Origin: Planctomycetota bacterium
GTDB taxonomy: Bacteria; Planctomycetota; Planctomycetia; Gemmatales; Gemmataceae
Direction: 5' to 3'
NCBI GenBank assembly: GCA_021413735.1
Contig: JAIOPV010000180.1
Coordinates: 1 to 53,090 of the forward strand
DNA length: 53,090 nt
The notes beneath the pieces are model-generated. The model did not search any database, had not been told where the DNA came from, and saw nothing but the letters and a program-made list of their open reading frames with translations. Below are positions 14,911 through 21,694 of this stretch, one piece after another (position 1 is the first letter of the stretch; every line of letters starts with the position of its first letter). The translations under genes were made by a program, and so were the position numbers.

Positions 14911-17091
14911 TCACTCCTTCGGCGCGACGGTGTTCACTTCGCACCTCGGCAACGCTTTCCGGAACTCGCGGATTCCCTCGTCCGTGACGTTCGTGTTCGA
15001 TACCGAAACGTAACTGAGCTTTTTGCATGCCGTGAGATGCTTCAGGCCGAGATCACCGACCTTCGTTCCGTCAAGGTAAAGCCGCTGGAGCGAAGCTAAT
15101 TCTGCAACCGTTTCCATTCCCTTTTCGGTGACGCTCGTTTCGTGCAAGGCCAGCGCCTCCAGCCTCGGATACTTCCGCACGACGTCAACCAGTTCGCCAT
15201 CCGACAGCGGAACCTTTCGCAAGAAGAGTTGGTTCAACGCTGGCAACTCCGGCAAGCCTTTCGCGGCTCCCGGAACGAGGGCAGCACTATCCAGGTCGAG
15301 CAGGTAGACGTGCTTCAATTTCGCAAGATACGAAAGCCCCGTCGCAGTTACGCGACCGCCCAGATGATCCTGGCTATAGCCCGCGTAAAGTTGTTTGAGA
15401 TTGGGTGCATGACTCGCAGCTTCAAACCAACTATCGGTTGATGGGTGACCGTGGAAGCCGAAGACTTCCAGATTGGGAATTGTGGCGAGCGCGAGGACTC
15501 CTTCCACTGTCATGGCGGAACCGGAAATGTAGACGTCTCGCAGCGTTGGATGATTCTTGAGTGCGAACACGCCCGCGTTCGTAATCTTCGAGCAATATCG
15601 GAGTCCAAGCAACTTCAGGTCAGGGATGCGACTCAGGTGTTCGAGACCACTGTTCGTCAGTTCTGAGGCGAAATGGAACTCCACGGCTCGCAGCCCCTTC
15701 AACCCAGACAGGTTCGCGATCACCGCTGCATCGGTGACAGCTTTGGAATCACTAATCATTAGCCGCGTTACCTGGAACTCGGCAGGTAGTTCCGCGACCG
15801 TCTTGGGGTTGAGTTTCGTCCCCGATTTGGTGTCGATCACTTCGAGCATACCGCCACACTTCAGCACCCACTCGGCAGCCCGTCGATCCGCACTGGCGGT
15901 TGCTCCAGACTTCGGCGTGGGGCCCACCGGCGGATTGGTTTTCGTGTCAGGCGAGACGTCTGTTCTGGTTGCGTTCTGCTTGCCGGAGTTCAGCAAGAAG
16001 ATCGCGACAACAGCGACGATTGCCATCACAAGCAGAGCGGGAATCGTGATTCGCCAGTGCGTTCGCTGCGGTGCCGTCTTGCTGGGGGGCTTCATCTCGA
16101 CTGTCTGCGCAGTCAAATCAAGCGAGTCCGGTGTTGTGAGTGGAGTCAACGTCGTGGCCAGTTCCAGAGCCGACGAGTAACGGCCATCCGGCGACTTGGC
16201 CATCGCCTTCCGGCAGACTGCGTCGAGCGCTGCCGGAATGTTCGCTTGAAGAGAACTCGCGGTGGGTGGTGGCGTTATGAGCACCTGCGAGATGACATCA
16301 GCAACCGAGCCGCCCGTGAAAGGAAGCCGACCCGTGAGCAGTTCAAACAGGATGACCCCGAGAGCGTAGACATCGCTGCGAGGTCCAACGGCTGCGGAGT
16401 CGCCGCGAGCTTGCTCGGGTGGCATATACGATGGTGTGCCAGCAACGCCCGTGCTCGAAGCTCGAGGATCGTTTGGATCGACAACGCGAGCGAGGCCGAA
16501 ATCGGTGACGACATACTCGGCGTGTTCGGGATCGAACAGCACATTGGCTGGCTTCAGATCACGGTGAACGACGCCCTTGTCGTGTGCTGCCTGTACTGCG
16601 AGTGCAAGCGACCGCACAATTCGAGCAGCTTCGTGAGGCGCGAATGGTTCCGTTCGCTCCGTGAGCACTGCGGCAAGCGGTGGCCCCGGACCGTAGCCCA
16701 TCACGATGACCGGGATGCCGTCCAGTTCGCCGACGTCGTGAACCGGCACAACGTGCGGATGTCGGATTGTGGCGGCGGCGCGTGCTTCATTCAGGAAGCG
16801 GGCTCGGTCGTTTGGCGTTTGGAGACGGTCGGGTCGCGGTAACTTGATAGCGACTTCCCGACGTAAGGTGGGATCGAACGCACGGTAGACCCACCCGAAC
16901 GCTCCGCTGCCGAGACAGGCTCGCACCTCGAAGCGGCCGATGGATTGCGGAAGTGGCTGGTTGGTGTTGTCGAATGCGAAGCCGTGGCTGGCGGTCAAGC
17001 GTGCTTCGGACGGAATCGCACTGGGCCCGGAGACGAGTTTCGTCTTGCCGAGTTTCGACTCGGTATCGTCTGGCGGGCGTGGTTCCGACAT
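14911..17091 (-). CDS. Transmembrane Ser/Thr protein kinase with C-terminal leucine-rich repeats
   Basis: A 726-aa receptor-like Hanks kinase. Kinase domain ~53-330: glycine loop LGSGAFGWVY (60-69), Lys83, HRDLKPAN (176-183, catalytic Asp178), DFG (197-199) and the APE-equivalent MPPEQARG, all intact, so it should be active. A membrane helix (~ITIPALLVMAIVAVVAIFLL) and a Pro/Thr-rich linker follow, then an extracytoplasmic domain with leucine-rich repeats (for example LSRIPDLKLLGLRYC, LASLQRLYLDGTKVGD, LKHLTACKKLSYVSV). Such proteins sense external ligands through the LRR and phosphorylate cytosolic targets. ATG 17091 has GAGG upstream; an open frame before it runs into the palindrome at 17163-17222. 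Confidence 0.92.
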   Translation of the reverse strand: MSEPRPPDDTESKLGKTKLVSGPSAIPSEARLTASHGFAFDNTNQPLPQSIGRFEVRACLGSGAFGWVYRAFDPTLRREVAIKLPRPDRLQTPNDRARFLNEARAAATIRHPHVVPVHDVGELDGIPVIVMGYGPGPPLAAVLTERTEPFAPHEAARIVRSLALAVQAAHDKGVVHRDLKPANVLFDPEHAEYVVTDFGLARVVDPNDPRASSTGVAGTPSYMPPEQARGDSAAVGPRSDVYALGVILFELLTGRLPFTGGSVADVISQVLITPPPTASSLQANIPAALDAVCRKAMAKSPDGRYSSALELATTLTPLTTPDSLDLTAQTVEMKPPSKTAPQRTHWRITIPALLVMAIVAVVAIFLLNSGKQNATRTDVSPDTKTNPPVGPTPKSGATASADRRAAEWVLKCGGMLEVIDTKSGTKLNPKTVAELPAEFQVTRLMISDSKAVTDAAVIANLSGLKGLRAVEFHFASELTNSGLEHLSRIPDLKLLGLRYCSKITNAGVFALKNHPTLRDVYISGSAMTVEGVLALATIPNLEVFGFHGHPSTDSWFEAASHAPNLKQLYAGYSQDHLGGRVTATGLSYLAKLKHVYLLDLDSAALVPGAAKGLPELPALNQLFLRKVPLSDGELVDVVRKYPRLEALALHETSVTEKGMETVAELASLQRLYLDGTKVGDLGLKHLTACKKLSYVSVSNTNVTDEGIREFRKALPRCEVNTVAPKE

Positions 17092-17162
17092 GCAGACCTC
17101 GGTTGCGAGTGTCTTGCGATTTTCGCACTCTCGCGACATCCCGGCAAGCGACAGGAATTTCA

Positions 17163-17222
17163 CTTGGTCTCGCCGCTTGCAGTAGAGCGAGCCAACTCTG
17201 CTCTGCCGCAAGTGGCGAGACC
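17163..17222. repeat. TCGCCGCTTGC hairpin (family 2, copy 3)
   Basis: A diverged member: CTTGGTCTCGCCGCTTGC... (from 17163) pairs with ...GCCGCAAGTGGCGAGACCAAG's complement ending near 17224, with several mismatches in the inner stem. It lies between the divergent kinase and gnd starts, so it cannot be a simple terminator for either gene. Confidence 0.7.
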
Positions 17223-17313
17223 AAGAAACAGGAGCATGGTGGCACGGTAGCGATGCCTCGCTAGAATGCGGACAAGACTTGCCACCTCACTCCGCTGCGA
17301 AGGACTACCGCGT

Positions 17314-18786
17314 ATGGCTACTCCGTCCGCCGATATCGGCCTGATTGGCCTCGCCGTCATGGGCGAGAACCTCGTTCTCAACATGGAATCACACGGGTTC
17401 ACCGTGGCCGTGTACAACCGCACCACCGCGAAGGTGGACGAGTTCGTCAATGGTCGCGGCAAGGGCAAGAAGTTCGTCGGAGCGAAAACGCCGCAAGAAT
17501 TCGTGGCGTCGATCAAGAAGCCTCGCAAGGTGATGATGCTCGTCAAAGCCGGGCAAGCTGTGGACGATAGCATCGCGAGCGTTCTGCCGTTCCTCGAAAA
17601 AGGCGACATCGTCATCGACGGCGGCAACACCCACTTCCCCGATACGACTCGCCGAATGAAGGCGCTTGCCGAGAAGGGTATTCGCTTTGTCGGCAGTGGC
17701 GTCAGCGGTGGCGAAGAAGGTGCGTTGAAGGGACCGAGCATTATGCCGGGCGGCGACGCAACCGCGTGGCCCGAGATCAAGCCGATTTTCCAGTCGATCG
17801 CGGCGAAGGCGAAAGACCCTGCGGGCGGCGAAGTGCCCTGCTGCGATTGGGTCGGGCCGGAGGGTGCCGGTCACTTCGTGAAAATGGTTCACAACGGCAT
17901 CGAGTACGGCGACATGCAGCTCATCTGCGAGTCCTACCAACTGATGAAGGACCTGCTCGGCCTGACGCCGGACGAGTTGCAGCCAGTGTTCCAGAAGTGG
18001 AACAAGGGCGTGCTCGATAGCTACCTCATCGAAATCACTGCCGAGATCTTGGGCTACAAGGATCCGGAGACGGGCAAGCCGCTCGTGGATCTGATCCTCG
18101 ACACGGCTGGTCAGAAGGGCACCGGCAAGTGGACGATTGACGCTGCGACGGACAATGGCAGCCCGCTGACGCTGATCGGCGAAGCGGTGTTCAGCAGGTG
18201 TTTGTCCGCATTGAAGGATGAGCGAGTTGCCGCGAGCAAGGTGCTTGCCGGCCCGCCGCTGGCGAAGCTCACCGACAAGGAGCAGTTCATCAACGATGTG
18301 GAGATGGCGCTTTATGCGAGCAAAATCATTTCTTACGCTCAGGGTTACGCTCTAATGCGAGCGCAGGCGAAGGCGAGTGGGTGGGAACTGAACAACGGTG
18401 GCATCGCGCTCATGTGGCGGGGGGGTTGCATCATCCGCAGTGCATTCCTCGGCAAGATCAAGGAAGCGTTCGACAAGAATGCGAACCTGGTGAATCTGGT
18501 GGTCGATCCGTTCTTCGCGGGTGAACTCGGTCGGGCGCAAGCTGGCTGGCGTCGAGTCGTGGCAACCGCTGCGGTGAACGGCATTCCGTTGCCAGCGATT
18601 TCGAGTGCCTTGACTTACTACGACGGCTACCGCACGGGTCGGCTGCCTGCGAACTTGTTGCAAGCACAGCGCGATTACTTCGGAGCGCACACCTACGAAC
18701 GGCTCGACAAGCCACGTGGTCAGTTCTTCCACACGAACTGGACCGGTCGCGGCGGCACAACTTCGAGCACGACGTACAACGCTTGA
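17314..18786 (+). CDS. gnd: 6-phosphogluconate dehydrogenase (decarboxylating)
   Basis: A 490-aa 6-phosphogluconate dehydrogenase, slightly longer than E. coli Gnd (468 aa). It oxidises 6-phosphogluconate with NADP+ to ribulose 5-phosphate and CO2 in the oxidative pentose phosphate pathway, cytosolic. Visible signatures: dinucleotide fold IGLIGLAVMGENL, NRT after the second strand (NADP+ choice), VIDGGN, GSGVSGGEEGALKGPSIMPGG for substrate binding, and the catalytic GPEGAGHFVKMVHNGIEYGDMQ with its Lys and Asn. GAAGGA precedes ATG 17314. The 3' neighbour is a large inverted repeat. It has no zwf or pgl beside it. Confidence 0.95.
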   Translation: MATPSADIGLIGLAVMGENLVLNMESHGFTVAVYNRTTAKVDEFVNGRGKGKKFVGAKTPQEFVASIKKPRKVMMLVKAGQAVDDSIASVLPFLEKGDIVIDGGNTHFPDTTRRMKALAEKGIRFVGSGVSGGEEGALKGPSIMPGGDATAWPEIKPIFQSIAAKAKDPAGGEVPCCDWVGPEGAGHFVKMVHNGIEYGDMQLICESYQLMKDLLGLTPDELQPVFQKWNKGVLDSYLIEITAEILGYKDPETGKPLVDLILDTAGQKGTGKWTIDAATDNGSPLTLIGEAVFSRCLSALKDERVAASKVLAGPPLAKLTDKEQFINDVEMALYASKIISYAQGYALMRAQAKASGWELNNGGIALMWRGGCIIRSAFLGKIKEAFDKNANLVNLVVDPFFAGELGRAQAGWRRVVATAAVNGIPLPAISSALTYYDGYRTGRLPANLLQAQRDYFGAHTYERLDKPRGQFFHTNWTGRGGTTSSTTYNA

Positions 18787-18789
18787 TTG

Positions 18790-18896
18790 GGTGGGGTGGG
18801 TCGAGGCCGGCTTTGCAGTCGAGCCCCACCACAACCGATGCACATGTTGGGTTCATGGTGGGGTTAGTCGCGAAGCGCGACTCGACCCACCCTACC
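18790..18896. repeat. Nested inverted repeat, GGGTGGGTCGAG type
   Basis: Outer arms 18790-18805 and 18881-18896 pair at 15 of 16 bases; an inner CCCCACCA/TGGTGGGG pair (about 18824 and 18856) and a small AGTCGCG/CGCGACT hairpin (18866-18882) lie between. It begins a few bases after the gnd stop, as a terminator would. Confidence 0.75.
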
Positions 18897-18953
18897 AGAC
18901 CCACTGCATCGGGGTGAGGTTGTTTGTTTCCACACGGGCCGAGGTTCCTCGTT

Positions 18954-19667
18954 ATGGACGAGCAACTGGTTGCACTTTATCACCGTCACGTCGCTGCAGC
19001 TTACGACCGGCAGTTACGTCTCGGTGACTTCCTGGAACGCGAAGCCAACGGCACGAACTGGCACTATCAGGTGTCGACGGCGACACTCTCATTTGGCCCA
19101 ACGGTAAAGTTCCAGGCTCACGATCTTGGCGCCCACGCCGAGATCGACAACTCCTGGCTGTGGGTCTGGTACAGTTCGCAGATGAACCTGACGACGACAA
19201 TGGGCGATGTGTGCGCAGCGGTTCGGAAACTCGGAGAACGCCACGGCATCAAGGCCTTTTCATCCACGTCGTCGGTCGATGTGGCTCCGATCCTCGGTGA
19301 AGAATTGGGTCGCATCGTTTCCCATGTGTTCGGCATCATCGTGAGTGGCGAACTGGGGTATCAGGCGTATTACACGATGCCCTACAAACGCGGCCGCAAT
19401 ACGGTTTTGCTGCGTGATGCACGACTTCGCACAGACGAACCCGATCCCCTCGGCCGCGTGGCGACCATCTTCCCGCAAGTGCTGACGGGGTTCCCGATCC
19501 TCGACCACCGCACGGCCTTGATCGGCTACCTGAACTCGTACGCGTATGTGCCCAAGACGGAGGGGCGACTCGTTCGTGTCGTTGAGAATGGCGTCGAGTT
19601 GCTTCGGGCTGAGTTCGACGAAACGAACCGCATGACCGACTTGACGGCGTTTCAGACTCAGGAGTAA
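18954..19667 (+). CDS. DUF6882-type protein (paralogue 1)
   Basis: A 237-aa soluble protein without signal peptide or membrane helix. It resembles the DUF6882 family: N-terminal helix with LYHRHVAAAYDRQLRLGDFL, a strand block, then DNSWLWVWYSS and FGIIVSGELGYQAYY. The function of the family is unknown. GAGG lies nine bases before ATG 18954. It is followed 32 bases later by a paralogue with the same N-terminus (MDEQLxALYHRHV), so the two form a tandem duplicate and probably one operon. It ends shortly after the conserved domain (AFQTQE) and lacks the basic tail of its neighbour. Confidence 0.78.
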   Translation: MDEQLVALYHRHVAAAYDRQLRLGDFLEREANGTNWHYQVSTATLSFGPTVKFQAHDLGAHAEIDNSWLWVWYSSQMNLTTTMGDVCAAVRKLGERHGIKAFSSTSSVDVAPILGEELGRIVSHVFGIIVSGELGYQAYYTMPYKRGRNTVLLRDARLRTDEPDPLGRVATIFPQVLTGFPILDHRTALIGYLNSYAYVPKTEGRLVRVVENGVELLRAEFDETNRMTDLTAFQTQE

Positions 19668-19699
19668 GGCGTGTTTCCGACTCGCTATTGAGGGCCGCA

Positions 19700-20578
19700 A
19701 TGGACGAGCAACTGATCGCGCTTTATCACCGGCACGTCGGAATGGCATTTGATCGGCAGATGCGGCTCGCTGCGTTTTTGCACAAGAAGTCGGCCAGTGG
19801 CGCGTGGGAATACGACACCACCACCGCTATCCTGACCTTCGACAAGGTGCAGTTCGAGGCACCGATTCTTGGCTCGCACGCATCGCACAACAATTCGTGG
19901 CTGTGGGCGTGGTCGAATAAACACCTCAAACTCAGCATCACGAATCGGGCACTCGGCGACACCGTTCGCGCTCTTGTTCATCGGTTGAACGTCCACGTTC
20001 TCGGAGCGCCAGCCTTCGCGCTGGAGCCGCTGCTTGGTCCCACATTGACCCAATCCGCCGCTCACATTCTCGGCGTGATCCTCGTGGGCGAACTTGGTTA
20101 CGACGCATACCAGGCATTCCCAAATGACGGCAGTACGGAACTCGTTCTGATTCGCGATGACCGGTTGAAGTTCACCGAGAAGCATCCGCTTGTTCGGATC
20201 GCGACGCAGTTCACGGAACTGCTGCGAAGTATGCCTGTGATGGATGACAAAGCGACGCTCACGGCTTACGCCCACCACTACGGGCTGACCGTGACCGAGC
20301 AGCCGAACACACTGAAGATCACCGCAGGTGGCAAGGACGAACTGACCGCAACGTTCGACGCTCAGGGTCGATTCGCGAAATTCGACGGTGTTGCGATTCC
20401 TGAACCGAAGCCCGTTAAGATGGCCGTCAAGAAGAAGCCCGCGAAGAAGCAGGCGGCCGCGAAGGCTGCAACGAAGAAGGCTCCCGCGAAGAAGCTCGCT
20501 GCGAAGCCGAAGGTTGCCGCGAAGGCCAGCAAGAAGCCGGTGAAACCCGCTGCCAAGAAGCCCACGAAGAAGCGATGA
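19700..20578 (+). CDS. DUF6882-type protein with histone-H1-like Lys/Ala/Pro tail (paralogue 2)
   Basis: A 292-aa protein. Residues 1-~230 match paralogue 1 (MDEQLIALYHRHVGMAFDRQ, HNNSWLWAWSN, HILGVILVGELGYDAY). Residues ~235-292 are a low-complexity tail made almost only of Lys, Ala, Pro and Val, with KKxPAKK and AAKKxPTKK repeats as in eukaryotic histone H1 and bacterial H1-like proteins. Such tails bind DNA non-specifically; here a link to nucleoid or RNA is inferred. GAGGG precedes ATG 19700. The tail is absent from paralogue 1, so it was gained after duplication or lost once. Tail codons are AAG/GCC-rich, so in-frame expansion is plausible. It is convergent with the PQQ remnant, only four bases apart. 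Confidence 0.8.
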   Translation: MDEQLIALYHRHVGMAFDRQMRLAAFLHKKSASGAWEYDTTTAILTFDKVQFEAPILGSHASHNNSWLWAWSNKHLKLSITNRALGDTVRALVHRLNVHVLGAPAFALEPLLGPTLTQSAAHILGVILVGELGYDAYQAFPNDGSTELVLIRDDRLKFTEKHPLVRIATQFTELLRSMPVMDDKATLTAYAHHYGLTVTEQPNTLKITAGGKDELTATFDAQGRFAKFDGVAIPEPKPVKMAVKKKPAKKQAAAKAATKKAPAKKLAAKPKVAAKASKKPVKPAAKKPTKKR

Positions 20579-20582
20579 TCCG

Positions 20583-21023
20583 TCAGCCCTTGCCGATGGC
20601 GTAGAGCGACTTGTCGGTGTTCACATACAAGACGCCATCGGAGACCGAAGGGGTAGAACGAATCGGAGCATCGAGTTCGATTTTTCTGATGAGGACGTGG
20701 TTCTCGACTTGTTTCCGATGCTCGCGGCGGATTTGTCTGGCGACTCTCGCGTTCGCAGCGCCTGCTGCAGCAACCGGATCGGGAAGTGCTGTTGGCGTGG
20801 CGTCATGTCGGAAGATGAAGAGGTCTCCCGCATCGGTTCCGAGAAACACTTTGCTGTCAGCGTCGTACGGCGAGCCCCAATGCTTGCCTTCGTGTCGTAC
20901 TCCCAGAACCTTTGTCCGGTGCAGGCGTCGAGGCACCGTCGAACATGCGGCAGCCGTGCTGGGAAACGGCGTGATCGCGGCGACTCCGGCGAGCACAACG
21001 AAAAGCGCAGCGTGGCATTTCAT
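20583..21023 (-). pseudogene. Remnant of a secreted PQQ-type beta-propeller protein
   Basis: A signal peptide (MKCHAALFVVLAGVAAITPFPSTAAA, from ATG 21023) runs straight into the last part of a PQQ/BamB-like beta propeller; the hundreds of residues expected between them are missing. The propeller motif CLDACTGQRFWEYDTKASI is in a different frame, and the reading frame returns (WGSPYDADSKVFLGTDAGDLFIF) at a one-base loss near 20877-20881. The ending PIRSTPSVSDGVLYVNTDKSLYAIGKG is the normal family C-terminus. An internal deletion plus a frameshift make this a decayed gene. A CCGGAA array (21162-21249) still lies upstream of its start. Confidence 0.75.
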
Positions 21024-21154
21024 GGGCCGACTCGATTCGATGTAAGAGCGTGATTCGAGCAAACGGCGTTGGCCAAAGCGATGATACCGCGTACTGGAAC
21101 CGGTATAACAGCTATGCAAGGTTTCCCGATGGGTGACCGAATTGATCTGATGAT

Positions 21155-21260
21155 GTTTCTTCCGGACGAATGAGATGGTTCCGGGGCTGAAATGATGGTT
21201 CCGGAGCTCTTTTGGATGATTCCGGGGGTGAGGTATGCATCTGGCCCGGAACCAATTTGA
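21155..21260 (-). repeat. CCGGAA-box array, locus 1
   Basis: Five CCGG boxes (starts 21162, 21181, 21201, 21222, 21246). Read on the minus strand the spacings are 24, 21, 20 and 19 bp. The element opens with ATTGGTTCCGG and closes with CGTCCGGAAGAAAC ATCATCAG, like the other two loci. It lies between the divergent PQQ remnant (start 21023) and the DUF202 gene (start 21279). Confidence 0.88.
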
Positions 21261-21278
21261 ACCACACCCGGAGTGTTA

Positions 21279-21635
21279 ATGCCTGAGAATGATCCACGAG
21301 TGTTTTTCGCAGCCGAGCGAACGCTGCTGGCCTGGATTCGCACGGGTCTCGGACTCGTCGGCATGGGCTTCGTCGTCGCGAAGTTCGGGCTGTTCTTTCG
21401 CGTCGTTCACCCAAACGCTCCGCACACCGATCAATCGTGGGCTGGCCCAATCGGAATCGCGCTTGCGCTCCTTGGTGCCCTCGCGTCGGCTTCGGCGACC
21501 TGGCAACATCATCGGTTCTGTCGAACGCTCTCAGCCAACGACTTCCCGCGTGCCTACTTCCTGGTACCGGGACTGCTGCTCGGCTTCGGTGTTGCCGTTG
21601 CAGGATTGGTTCTCGCAATGGTTCTTCTGGTGTGA
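21279..21635 (+). CDS. DUF202 / YidH-like small membrane protein
   Basis: A 118-aa inner-membrane protein with three hydrophobic helices. The signature RVFFAAERTLLAWIRTGLGLVGMGF is that of DUF202 (YidH family); helices two and three follow at ~58-78 and ~93-116. The family is widespread and its role is unknown. ATG 21279 has GGAG six bases upstream (21269-21272); a GTG two codons earlier is less likely. It is divergent from the decayed propeller gene across a CCGGAA array, and is followed 59 bases later by the acyltransferase/ligase fusion, likely in one transcript. That would fit a membrane-lipid role, but only by position. Confidence 0.85.
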   Translation: MPENDPRVFFAAERTLLAWIRTGLGLVGMGFVVAKFGLFFRVVHPNAPHTDQSWAGPIGIALALLGALASASATWQHHRFCRTLSANDFPRAYFLVPGLLLGFGVAVAGLVLAMVLLV

Positions 21636-21694
21636 CTGCCGAGCATATCCTATCCTGAACGCGCCAGGTGGTTGACGCGGCGGGAGGGCGAATC

